Assembly: GCF_024609265.1 (NCBI RefSeq) | Contig: NZ_JANHMP010000002.1 | Location: 496,001 to 560,000, forward strand | Origin: Geothrix campi | Lineage (GTDB): Bacteria; Acidobacteriota; Holophagae; Holophagales; Holophagaceae | Length of the DNA stretch: 64,000 nucleotides | Reading direction: 5' to 3' | Part shown: positions 35,484 to 45,000 of the stretch, in pieces | Layout of the letters: each line of letters opens with the position of its first letter | Position numbering within the stretch: the first letter of the stretch is position 1 | Notes under the pieces: model-generated | What the model was told of the DNA's origin: nothing | The model's database searches: none | The model's input: the letters and a program-made list of their open reading frames with translations, nothing else | Translations under genes and position numbers: made by a program

Positions 35484-36244
35484 GCGCCCCCCGCCCGCAG
35501 CCAGGCGTTCAGCTTCACCACGGGATCCTCGAGCAGGTCCCAGCGCTGCCGCTCGATGGCGGGGGAGAAGCCCGGATCGGGCCAGGCCGGGGCCTTGGGG
35601 CCTTCCGGGGTCTCCGGCTGGAACCAGACGAGCCGGTGTCGCGTCGCCAGGGGCTTCAGCAGAGGGGCCAGGCCCTGGAGCCCCGCGCCGTTGCTGAAGA
35701 GCCAGAGGCGATGCCCCTTCCCGTGCTCGCCCCAGTGGCCCAGAGCCTCCCGCCAGGCGGCTTCCGTGGGAATGGACGGCCCCCGCTCGGCGAGGGTCTC
35801 CAAGATGCGCAGGCCATGGATGCGCCCTCGCTTGGGGGCGATGCGCAGGGCGGGGGTGCGGCCGTCGCCGGGCACGATGAGCCCCAGCCGGTCGCCGGTG
35901 GCCTGGAGGGTGGCGAAGGCGGCGCCGCAGAGTTCCAGAGCCCAGCGCAGGGGTGAGACGGGATCGCCGAGGAACATGGAAGGCGAGGGGTCCACCACCA
36001 GCCACAGCACCAGGTCGCGGCTGCTCTCGAAGCGCTTCATGATCGGCTCGCCCGTGCGGGCGGTCAGGGGCCAGTTGATGAAGCGGGGATCGTCGCCCGG
36101 CACGTAAGGCCGGTTCTCCACGAAGGTGAGTCCCGCGCCCTTGAGTTTCGAAGGGTGCAGGCCTTCGGTTCCGCCGCCCAGCCGCCCACGAAGGCGCAGC
36201 GGCAGGCGTCGCAGGCGGGCGAGGAAGCGGGCGGGGAGGGGCAT
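35480..36244 (-). CDS. DUF58 domain protein
   Basis: A 254-residue DUF58 protein, the first gene of the Bat-type operon. The family core is visible: PYVPGDDPRFINWPLTARTGEPIMKRFE, followed by LVVDPSPSM (a VWA-like degenerate MIDAS) and LGLIVPGDG. DUF58 proteins usually partner a MoxR AAA+ ATPase encoded just upstream, but none is visible within this window. Start at the ATG at 36244. Confidence 0.9.
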   Translation of the reverse strand: MPLPARFLARLRRLPLRLRGRLGGGTEGLHPSKLKGAGLTFVENRPYVPGDDPRFINWPLTARTGEPIMKRFESSRDLVLWLVVDPSPSMFLGDPVSPLRWALELCGAAFATLQATGDRLGLIVPGDGRTPALRIAPKRGRIHGLRILETLAERGPSIPTEAAWREALGHWGEHGKGHRLWLFSNGAGLQGLAPLLKPLATRHRLVWFQPETPEGPKAPAWPDPGFSPAIERQRWDLLEDPVVKLNAWLRAGGA

Positions 36245-36294
36245 GGAGGTTCAGTATGGCCTAGGTCCGCACCGCCTTCATGCCCCTCTTCGTT

Positions 36295-37725
36295 CTACCA
36301 CCGCACCCGCACGCGGTACGTCAGCGTGGCTTTGCCTTCGGCCGGGACCGCCACCTGGAACTTTCCGGTGCCGGCGGCGGCCTTGGTGCAGGGGTGGCTG
36401 CTCTGGAGCACCTCCCAGTCGCCGGGCATGGGCTCCAGCACGGTGACGGTGACGGGTTCCTTCTTGGCGTTCTTCAGCTCGATCTCGAAGGCGGATTCAT
36501 GGACGAAGCCGTATTTCCCCTGCCGGCCCAGGCTCTTGTAGTCGGTCTGCTTGCGCCGGGCCGTGACATCGAACGCGTCGCCCAGCTTCAGGCGGACCAG
36601 CTCGTTCTTCGGCGTGTGGTCCACGCTGTCCTCGCCCACGAACTGCGCGCGGCCCTCGCTGTCCCGCTTGTAGACGCGGATGATGCCCTTGGGGAGCGGC
36701 ATGCCGAGGCGGCTGGACTCCTTGTTGTCGAATTCCACGAAGACGCCCACCTTCTGCTTGTCGCCCAGGTCGCCGTAGCTGCCGGTGTAGTAGTAGGTCT
36801 GCCCCTGGAGCAGGTACTCCTTGCGGACGGGCACGGCGCTGGCGCTGAGCAGGGCCACCTGCTTGGTCTGGTTCACGGCCAGGGTGGTAGGGCGGTCCAG
36901 GGTGTAGAGGTGGTACTCGAAGAGGCTCTCCTCGGCCATCTTCGGCGGGGCTGGAGCGGCTCTCGCCAGGACTTCCACGGCGGCGTAGGCGCGCTCCGGG
37001 CGCTGCTGGGCCCGGTTCACATCCCCCGCCACCAGCTGCAGGGTGGCGTTGGGGTAGGCGGCGCCGCTCTGGTTGGTGAGGGTCACCCAGCCGCTGAGGT
37101 CGAGGGCCTTTTCGTCGGCGGAGAGGTTGGCCACGTAGTCCGCGCGCCAGGAGAGGCCGCCGGTGAGGTAGCTCAGCTCCAGCTTCTGCTCCCGGTCGGC
37201 CCCGCTGTTGAGGCTGATCACCAGGGTGGGCCGGGCCCGCAGGTTGCCGGGCACCTTGGGGAAGATGAGGCGGCCGGGGACGCTGGTCTCGATGCGATCC
37301 GCGAACTGGAGCACCGTGCCATTGTTAGTGGCCAGCACCGTGGCGTCCTCGCGGACCTCCTTCGCCCCCGCGCCGGATTCGTTCGGCACGCTGCGCACCA
37401 CGATCACCTTCTCGCCCACGTATTTCTCCAGCAGCTTCTGGGGTGTGAGCAGGTCGAAGTCGAAGTTCTGTTCGGCCACCCAGAAATCCTTCGGATGGGT
37501 GAGGTTCCGCAGCAGGGCCGTCTCGGGCCGGATCTGTGCCGACACCTCCTGGAAGGCCAGGCGGGATTCACCCTTGGGCAGCCGCACCTCCCGGGTGTCC
37601 TTCACCAGGGCCAGGTTGTCGTTATAAATCGTGACCGCCAGGGCCTTCTGGTCCTTGAGCGTGGTGACGGACTCCTGGGCGATCAGGAGCGAGGGCAGGG
37701 CGGCGAGCAACAGGACGGGGCGCAT
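36295..37725 (-). CDS. Secreted DUF4139 domain protein (copy 1)
   Basis: A 476-residue exported protein (signal peptide MRPVLLLAALPSLLIAQ) of the DUF4139 family, related to the C-terminal half of MuiA mucoidy-inhibitor proteins. Typical beta-rich segments are AVTIYNDNLALVKDTREV, LTGGLSWRADYVANLS and LPKGIIRVYKRDSEG. The C-terminal FEIELKNAKKEPVTVTVLEPMPGDWE marks the family. No enzyme motif is seen. A paralogue lies 95 bp upstream in the same orientation, suggesting tandem duplication. Confidence 0.85.
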   Translation of the reverse strand: MRPVLLLAALPSLLIAQESVTTLKDQKALAVTIYNDNLALVKDTREVRLPKGESRLAFQEVSAQIRPETALLRNLTHPKDFWVAEQNFDFDLLTPQKLLEKYVGEKVIVVRSVPNESGAGAKEVREDATVLATNNGTVLQFADRIETSVPGRLIFPKVPGNLRARPTLVISLNSGADREQKLELSYLTGGLSWRADYVANLSADEKALDLSGWVTLTNQSGAAYPNATLQLVAGDVNRAQQRPERAYAAVEVLARAAPAPPKMAEESLFEYHLYTLDRPTTLAVNQTKQVALLSASAVPVRKEYLLQGQTYYYTGSYGDLGDKQKVGVFVEFDNKESSRLGMPLPKGIIRVYKRDSEGRAQFVGEDSVDHTPKNELVRLKLGDAFDVTARRKQTDYKSLGRQGKYGFVHESAFEIELKNAKKEPVTVTVLEPMPGDWEVLQSSHPCTKAAAGTGKFQVAVPAEGKATLTYRVRVRW

Positions 37726-37819
37726 GGAACCTCCGGGGAGAGCGGGCTCATCAAGGGCCCGATAATGGGGTAATGCCGAGACTGTGGAGTTCCTTTCATG
37801 GAAGGGAGTTTTTTCTGCC

Positions 37820-39448
37820 TCAGGGCTTGCTTGCAGCCCTTTCCTCAGGGCTGGTCAGGGCCTCGTAGGTAAGAAGCACCTCGCCGTGGGGTGGGACTTC
37901 GATGGTGAAGTCCCACGAGCTTCCGCCAGACCGGTGGCCAGAGTGGTTCGCACGGATGATCTTCCAGTCGGCTGGAAGCGGCTCGCGAACGGTCAATGCG
38001 ACGGAATGAGCCAGGACGCTCCGAACCCTCACCTCGACTCGGTACTTCCAGCGGAAGGCGGGGCTTTCCCGCAACCACAGCCGAGCCAACCAGCCCACTG
38101 GCTCCCGCTTGGTGTCCAGGCCTCGCCGCTCCACGTAGAGTCCCCGGGCGAGCCCGAAATCGAGCTCAATCTCTTCTCCTGGTGGTGTTCCGGGAAACTC
38201 GCTTAGGTATGCGGAGGCCTCGTTCTGGAGAATCACCAACCCACCGACAGGATCCCGGTAGCGGATGAGGAGGTCACCACCCGGTAAAGCCCGACCCAGC
38301 TTCATAGCTGTTGTGTTGGGGACCATGGCCGTGCGATGCACGCGCGGATGGCGGTACCAATCACTGTCCTCCCTCTCCTTGAACAAGGACCCCTCCAGGA
38401 ACCCAGATGGGGTGGTGTCGGGTGCCTCATAGGGGGCCTGGACCAGGAGGCGCTGGTGAATGGGGATGCCCTCAACGGCCATGAGCCGGAGTTGCTTCTC
38501 CGAGCGGGCGACCAGGGTCACGGGCCGGTCAAGGGTGAACAGGGGGTATTCCGAGAGCTTCTCCTCTCTGAAGACTGGAGCGGAGGCGAGGACTTCGACC
38601 ACAACCGCGGTCTTTGTCTCTGTCTTATCGACTTGAGGTGTGTTCTGGTCCGAAGGGGGTGGGTCATAAACCATGTTTGGGGCTCCAGCCACGAGTTGGA
38701 GCAGCGTTCCCGGAAGTTCTCCCCCGCTTTGATTTTTCACGGTGGCGAGTACATCAAGATCCATGTGCCGGCCATCGCTGGCGATGGTGGCGATGTAGAA
38801 GGGGTTCCAGGTGAAATCCGTGGCGGTGTAGAGGAGGGTGACCGCGGCGTCGCTCGCAGCAGGCAGGCTGATGTCCTGGAGCAATGTCGGTGAAGGACGG
38901 AGGGCGGACGGTAGATTCAGGAATGAAACTTGGCCAGATCCGCCGATCCGAAGTCCCTCCGAGGTTGAAACCACCACCCCTGGATCGGGGGCATGAGCAT
39001 AGGCGCTGGCCTTTCTGGCGATCCGCTCCAAGGGCTTGGCGTCTGGACGGAATCTGGGATTAAGGAGCGGGACTGAAACCAAGGTGCCTTCTTGCCTCGA
39101 CTTTCCCTCTTCCCCCTTGATTCGCACCGGCAGGCCCAGACTGGCGTCTACGAGGGAGGCTGGGGAGAGCAGGTTGAACTCGAAGTTACGCTCGCGTACC
39201 TGGAATTCATTGCCGGGATCGAGCAGGGTGGCGCTCTTGGGGCGCAGGGTGGGCAGCAGGTCGGCGAAGGCCAGGCGGCTGAGGCCCGCGGGCAGGCTCA
39301 CGCGGCGCGTGTCGCGCACGGCGGCCAGGCCGTTCTGATAGATGGTGACGCTGAGGGCCGTACGATCCTTTGCAGTGGTGCGGATCTCTGGCGACTGACC
39401 CTGGAGGGGGGCCAGCACCAAGGTAAAGAAGATCAGCAGGGTGCGCAT
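37820..39448 (-). CDS. Secreted DUF4139 domain protein (copy 2)
   Basis: A 542-residue paralogue of the next gene, with signal peptide MRTLLIFFTLVLAPLQGQ and the same order of motifs: ALSVTIYQNGLAAVRDTRRV, YTATDFTWNPFYIATIA, ALPGGDLLIRYRDPVGG and SVALTVREPLPADWKII. It is longer by two insertions and the central half has more A/T at third positions than neighbouring genes, suggesting relaxed codon bias or a different history. The ATG at 39448 replaces an upstream in-frame start. Confidence 0.82.
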   Translation of the reverse strand: MRTLLIFFTLVLAPLQGQSPEIRTTAKDRTALSVTIYQNGLAAVRDTRRVSLPAGLSRLAFADLLPTLRPKSATLLDPGNEFQVRERNFEFNLLSPASLVDASLGLPVRIKGEEGKSRQEGTLVSVPLLNPRFRPDAKPLERIARKASAYAHAPDPGVVVSTSEGLRIGGSGQVSFLNLPSALRPSPTLLQDISLPAASDAAVTLLYTATDFTWNPFYIATIASDGRHMDLDVLATVKNQSGGELPGTLLQLVAGAPNMVYDPPPSDQNTPQVDKTETKTAVVVEVLASAPVFREEKLSEYPLFTLDRPVTLVARSEKQLRLMAVEGIPIHQRLLVQAPYEAPDTTPSGFLEGSLFKEREDSDWYRHPRVHRTAMVPNTTAMKLGRALPGGDLLIRYRDPVGGLVILQNEASAYLSEFPGTPPGEEIELDFGLARGLYVERRGLDTKREPVGWLARLWLRESPAFRWKYRVEVRVRSVLAHSVALTVREPLPADWKIIRANHSGHRSGGSSWDFTIEVPPHGEVLLTYEALTSPEERAASKP

Positions 39449-39629
39449 GGGAATGCCCCAGCATGGCGGAAATGCCATCGTCCAGCCAGGGCACGAATGC
39501 GCAAGGAAACCTGTGAAGCGGAGGATGGTGTAGGAGTGGAAGGAACGGAGGAAAACCCACAGGCAAGGCCTTCTTTCCCCGTTCTCCTCAACTCCTCCGG
39601 CTCCCTCCGCTTATTACTTCCGTGAACCT

Positions 39630-40052
39630 TCAGATCTGCCCGGCCCCCGCCAGTTCCTGGATGCGCGCCAGACCGCTGTCGAGCTGGCCCTGGAGGAGCT
39701 TCTCGGCGCCCATCATGGCCATCATCATGGGGATGTCGGCTTCATCCACCAGGCGCAGGGTGCAGCCTTCGCCGGCGGGAGCGATCTCGAAGCGCAGCTC
39801 GTGATCGAACATCTTCCGGGTGCCGGGCACCAGCACCACCCGCTGGCCGGGCACACGCTCCTTCACCACCAGCTCCTGGGGCATTTTCATGCCCATGACT
39901 TCGATGACGTAGCTGTGCTTGTCGGCGTCGCCCTGGAAGTTCATGGCGGCAGGCTCGAGGAAGGCCCGGTGCTTCGATAGGTCCGAGAGGAAGGCGTACA
40001 GCGCCTCGGCGGAGACGGGCAGCGAGGCCGAGGCGGTCTTGATCGTGGTCAT
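39630..40052 (-). CDS. SRPBCC (START/Bet v1-like) ligand-binding protein
   Basis: A 140-residue cytosolic protein with the SRPBCC helix-grip fold: TASASLPVSAEALYAFLSDLSKHRAFLE at the start, a beta-rich middle (KERVPGQRVVLVPGT) and a terminal helix (AEKLLQGQLDSGLARIQEL). Small hydrophobic ligands or polyketide-type substrates are typical. A methionine-rich MMMAMMG precedes the last helix. Nothing nearby narrows the ligand. Confidence 0.75.
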   Translation of the reverse strand: MTTIKTASASLPVSAEALYAFLSDLSKHRAFLEPAAMNFQGDADKHSYVIEVMGMKMPQELVVKERVPGQRVVLVPGTRKMFDHELRFEIAPAGEGCTLRLVDEADIPMMMAMMGAEKLLQGQLDSGLARIQELAGAGQI

Positions 40053-40129
40053 GGGGGCTCCGGAGACGAAGGATCCATCGAACCACGAAGCGGGCGGGGC
40101 CGCGAGGCCTTACCTCCGGGCAGGAGGGT

Positions 40130-40801
40130 TCACCGGGCGTACACCCGTTCGCCGAAGAACGCGGTGCCGATGCGGATCTGGTCCGAGCCGGCGGCGATGG
40201 CGGCCTCCAAATCGGCGCTCATACCCATGCTGAGGCGCAGGGGGCATCCCAGGTCCTGCTGGAGCCGGTCCCGCAGGGCCGCCAGCTGCGCGAAGGCGCC
40301 CTCATCCTCGGGCGGCGGGATGGCCATGAGCCCGCGAAGGGGCAGGCGGGGATCGTCGCCGAGGGCCGCGATCAACGCGGGCAGATCCGCCTCGGCGCAG
40401 CCGCCGAGCTTGGTGGCCTCGTCCCAGAGATCGACCTGGATCCAGACGGGGCGCACCACAGCCAGCTCCTCCGCGAGGCGCCGGAGGCGTTCTGCCAGGT
40501 CCAGGCGATCCAGGCTCTGGATCTCCGCGAAGTGCTGGAGGGCGGACTTGGCCTTGTTGCGCTGGAGTGGGCCGAGGAGGACGAAGGCCAAGTCTGGGAA
40601 CGCCGCGGCTTTGTCGGCGCCTTCCTGCACGTAGTTTTCGCCGAAACGCGTGAAACCGAGAGCGGCAGCCTCCTGGATCAGCGTCAGGGGCTGCTTCTTC
40701 GACACCGGCAGCAACTCGACGCCTTCCGGGTCACGATTCGCGGCCTCACAGGCCCGGACGATGCGGGTCCGCAGGCCCTCGATCCGATCGGTCAGGCTCA
40801 C
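40130..40801 (-). CDS. YggS family pyridoxal-5'-phosphate homeostasis protein
   Basis: A 223-residue single-domain PLP-binding protein (alanine-racemase N-terminal fold), involved in B6 and amino-acid homeostasis and without racemase activity. The PLP lysine is in LLPVSKKQP; GENYVQE, GPLQRNKAK, and SMGMSADLEAAIAAGSDQIRIGTAFFG are the conserved phosphate-binding segments. The start is GTG at 40801 overlapping the stop of the DUF164 gene (GTGA), so the two are translationally coupled. Confidence 0.92.
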   Translation of the reverse strand: MSLTDRIEGLRTRIVRACEAANRDPEGVELLPVSKKQPLTLIQEAAALGFTRFGENYVQEGADKAAAFPDLAFVLLGPLQRNKAKSALQHFAEIQSLDRLDLAERLRRLAEELAVVRPVWIQVDLWDEATKLGGCAEADLPALIAALGDDPRLPLRGLMAIPPPEDEGAFAQLAALRDRLQQDLGCPLRLSMGMSADLEAAIAAGSDQIRIGTAFFGERVYAR

Positions 40802-41496
40802 GGCAGGAAGAGGATCCGCTGGCAGGATTCGCAAGCCACGGCATCCTTGGCTTCCTTCAGCTGGAAGAGGAAGGGGCCGCGCAGCTTCACGTGGCATCCC
40901 GAGCAGGCGCCGTTCTCCACGGGCACCACCACGCGGCCCTGGCGGGCGCCGGCGAGCCGATGGAAGCGCGTCACTTCAGGCACGGCGAGCTTGGCTTCCA
41001 GCTGGGCCTGTTTGGCCTTCAGCTTCTTCCGTCCTTCCACCTGGTTGGCATGCTCATCCAGGAAGACGGCGTGGAGTTCATCGAACTGGGCCTTGAGGGT
41101 GAGGCGCTCGGCTTCGAGTGCCGCCAGGGCCTGTTCGAGGGCCAGAGCCTCTGTTTCCAGGGCCTTCAGGGGCCGGGCAATCTGCGCCCGCATGCGCTCC
41201 TTCTCGTCGAGCTCGCGGATGGCGGAGGTGTACTGCACCTTCTGGCTGGTGGTCTTCACAGCGGCGCGGGCGCGGTCTTCATCCTTCAGGGCCTGGACCA
41301 GTTCCTTGGATTTAATCTGGATGTAGTTGCGAGCCGTATCCAGGGCCTTGGTCTTGTCCGCGGTCTGCTTCTCGATGGCCTTGAGCCGGGCATCCAGAGC
41401 CGCCAGATCCGGGGGCAGGGCCGACAGGTCTCGCTCAATGGTCCGAAGGTAGTCCAGTGTGGCTTGCAGGTCGCGCAGGATGGCAAGGTGTTCCAT
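40798..41496 (-). CDS. DUF164/zinc-ribbon coiled-coil protein (CT398-like)
   Basis: A 232-residue protein: a long antiparallel coiled coil (residues about 5-170) followed by a C4 zinc ribbon with CSGCHVKL near residue 198 and CESCQRILF near 222. It resembles chlamydial CT398 and other DUF164 proteins whose roles (membrane or type III secretion/flagellar contacts) are not settled. ATG at 41496. It is coupled to yggS downstream. Confidence 0.88.
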   Translation of the reverse strand: MEHLAILRDLQATLDYLRTIERDLSALPPDLAALDARLKAIEKQTADKTKALDTARNYIQIKSKELVQALKDEDRARAAVKTTSQKVQYTSAIRELDEKERMRAQIARPLKALETEALALEQALAALEAERLTLKAQFDELHAVFLDEHANQVEGRKKLKAKQAQLEAKLAVPEVTRFHRLAGARQGRVVVPVENGACSGCHVKLRGPFLFQLKEAKDAVACESCQRILFLP

Positions 41497-41640
41497 GAAA
41501 TTAAGGGTACACCCGCGAAGGGGTGGCGGCTCGAGATTGAATATCTGACATTATGAAGAAGAAAATATGAATCAATTACACTAAAATATTGGAAGATCTT
41601 GAAAGATCCTGCTTGACCGGGTTGGGGGTGGGTGACAGAC

Positions 41641-41667
41641 TTGGCACTCGCTGTGGCTGAGTGCTAA
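41641..41667 (+). promoter_or_regulatory. CIRCE element (HrcA operator) upstream of groES
   Basis: TTGGCACTC-N9-GAGTGCTAA differs from the consensus TTAGCACTC-N9-GAGTGCTAA at a single base. It lies 43 bp before the groES start, so groESL is very likely repressed by HrcA and induced by heat. hrcA itself is not in this window. Confidence 0.95.
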
Positions 41668-41709
41668 CAGCTTCCTTCGTTCCTTTTCACTTCTTTCCAA
41701 GGAGGTCCC

Positions 41710-43648
<1,939 letters not shown>

Positions 43649-43672
43649 TCATCCGCGACTTGCGGTTTGTGG

Positions 43673-43702
43673 AAAGGCCCCGCGTTTGCGGGGCCTTTTT
43701 TT
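43673..43702 (+). terminator. Rho-independent terminator of groESL
   Basis: AAGGCCCCGC-gttt-GCGGGGCCTT with a T7 tail, 25 bp past the groEL stop. Confidence 0.9.
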
Positions 43703-43760
43703 GTAATGCGCTGGAGGGGAGAGCTTGGTCGTGCATCTCTGACGGTCGTGATTCGCTCCC

Positions 43761-43810
43761 TGTGGGGCCCCGCTTCGCAGGCTCCGCCGGAGCCTGCTGC
43801 GCGACCCACA
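43761..43810. repeat. REP-like hairpin (copy 2) between the duplicated groEL tails
   Basis: Outer arms TGTGGG/CCCACA enclose GCAGGCTCC-gcc-GGAGCCTGC. The same inner arms are found at 22453-22504. It sits in the 119-bp insert between the two copies of the groEL 3' end. Confidence 0.78.
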
Positions 43811-43819
43811 TGGTCGCGA

Positions 43820-43900
43820 CATGGGCGGCATGGAAGACATGTATTAATCAGCCGCGACTTGCGGTTCATGGAAAGGCCCCGCGGTTGCGGGGCCTTTTCT
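43820..43900 (+). pseudogene. Duplicated groEL 3' end with second terminator
   Basis: This repeats 43621-43700: the last eight codons of groEL (through MEDMY and TAA), the spacer, and the terminator, with about five substitutions over 75 bp plus a changed T-run. There is no start codon, so it cannot encode protein on its own. The second terminator hairpin (AAGGCCCCGC-ggtt-GCGGGGCCTT, then TTCTCTTT) looks functional. Confidence 0.92.
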
Positions 43901-43976
43901 CTTTGTGCCTGGCCGCGTGGGTGTGCCGCAATGAGAAGACTTATATTTCCAGAAAGCACACTCACGAAGTGATAAA

Positions 43977-44067
43977 AACCCACCTGCACGGGGGTTGAGA
44001 CGCGGAGAAAAAAAACTACCTGGGTCCGACAGGACAAGCCGGGGCAAGGACAGGCCTAACCCGCGTC
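43977..44067 (+). ncRNA. Candidate structured leader RNA upstream of the redox operon
   Basis: A first stem, AACCC/GGGTT (43977-43996), is followed by a closing helix GACGCGG/CCGCGTC (43999-44005 and 44061-44067). This encloses CCTG/CAGG and a GTCC-gaca-GGAC hairpin plus an A8 stretch. A terminator-like hairpin follows at 44081-44107. It could be a riboswitch or a small RNA. It does not match a class I c-di-GMP riboswitch well enough to name it. Confidence 0.35.
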
Positions 44068-44080
44068 GTTTCTGGGAAGT

Positions 44081-44107
44081 GTCTCGTACAAGCGAGGCCT
44101 TTTCCTT
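44081..44107 (+). terminator. Terminator-like hairpin in the redox operon leader
   Basis: GTCTCG/CGAGGC stem (one G-U pair) with a 6-nt loop, then CTTTTCCTT. It sits about 125 bp before the first gene, as expected for an attenuator. Confidence 0.4.
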
Positions 44108-44118
44108 ATATGCGACAA

Positions 44119-44156
44119 CATAGTCATTTTTAATTCACACCAATGGGTTGACTATG
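44119..44156. promoter_or_regulatory. Inverted repeat CATAGTCA...TGACTATG upstream of the redox operon
   Basis: Eight-bp arms (44119-44126, 44149-44156) flank an AT-rich 22-bp spacer. The right arm overlaps a TTGACT that could serve as -35. This could be a regulator-binding site. Further on, CCCCGGGA/TCCCGGGG at 44189-44209 forms a hairpin just before the ribosome-binding site. Confidence 0.4.
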
Positions 44157-44232
44157 GAATCAGTCGGGCGGATGCTTCCTGTCGAACCCCCCGGGAATAC
44201 CTCCCGGGGACCTTGAAAAGGTAGGGGAACCC

Positions 44233-45000
44233 ATGGGCATGGGCCTTCTCTTCGACGCCACGCGCTGCATCGGTTGCGGCGCCTGTAGCTCCGCATGCAA
44301 GGAGCAGAACAAGCTACCAGGCAAGGTAGAGGAGGTGTTGACGGCCTATACCTGGACCACAGTCCAGGAGAGGGAAGGCCTCAATGTCCGCCGCCTCTGC
44401 ATGCATTGCGAGGTGCCGACCTGCGCTTCCGTCTGTCCAGTGGGCGCGCTCAAGAAGACGCCCGAAGGGCCGGTGGTCTATGATGCCGAGCGTTGCATGG
44501 GCTGCCGCTACTGCATGATGGCCTGCCCCTTCGAGATCCCGAAGTACCAGTGGGACCGGCCCGTGCCCGTGGTCGGCAAGTGCATCCTCTGTGCAGGTCG
44601 CATCAAGGAGGGGCAGCCGACCGCCTGCGCCGCGGCCTGCCCGGCCGAGGCCACGATCTTCGGGAAGAAGGAGGACCTGATCTGGGAGGCCCGAACCCGC
44701 ATCCGGCAGAAGCCTGGCGCCTATGTGGACCACATCTACGGGCTCACCGAGGCCGGTGGCACCTCAGTCCTGATGATCTCCAATGTGCCCTTCGACAAGC
44801 TGGGCCTGAAGACCAATCTGCCTGGGGAACCCCCGGCGATGAAGACCTGGCAGGTGTTGTCCAACATTCCCGACTTCGTCGCGGTATGGGCCGTCTTCCT
44901 CTACGGCGTTCACTGGATCACCGCTCGGCGGGAGGTGGTAGCCAAGGCCGGAGCCAGTGGCGGTCATGGACAAGCTAACGGACGGGAGGACCGGTCATGA
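44233..45000 (+). CDS. HybA/NrfC-like ferredoxin subunit with four [4Fe-4S] motifs
   Basis: A 255-residue electron-transfer subunit. Sixteen cysteines fall in the four-cluster pattern of HybA/DmsB: CIGCGACSSAC, CMHCEVPTCASVC, CMGCRYCMMAC and CILC...ACAAACPAEA. A C-terminal membrane helix (IPDFVAVWAVFLYGVHWI) follows, as in HybA. There is no Tat or Sec signal, so the clusters probably face the cytoplasm unless the protein is exported with a partner. It overlaps the next gene by 4 bp (ATGA). No catalytic subunit lies adjacent. Confidence 0.9.
   Translation: MGMGLLFDATRCIGCGACSSACKEQNKLPGKVEEVLTAYTWTTVQEREGLNVRRLCMHCEVPTCASVCPVGALKKTPEGPVVYDAERCMGCRYCMMACPFEIPKYQWDRPVPVVGKCILCAGRIKEGQPTACAAACPAEATIFGKKEDLIWEARTRIRQKPGAYVDHIYGLTEAGGTSVLMISNVPFDKLGLKTNLPGEPPAMKTWQVLSNIPDFVAVWAVFLYGVHWITARREVVAKAGASGGHGQANGREDRS

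Noticed and set aside
43977-44067. Class I c-di-GMP (GEMM) riboswitch
   Set aside because: Some strings look alike (GAGACGC; GACAAGCCGGGG) but the expected closing helix and the conserved CAAA...GCAAAGCC arrangement are missing. It was kept only as a generic structured leader.
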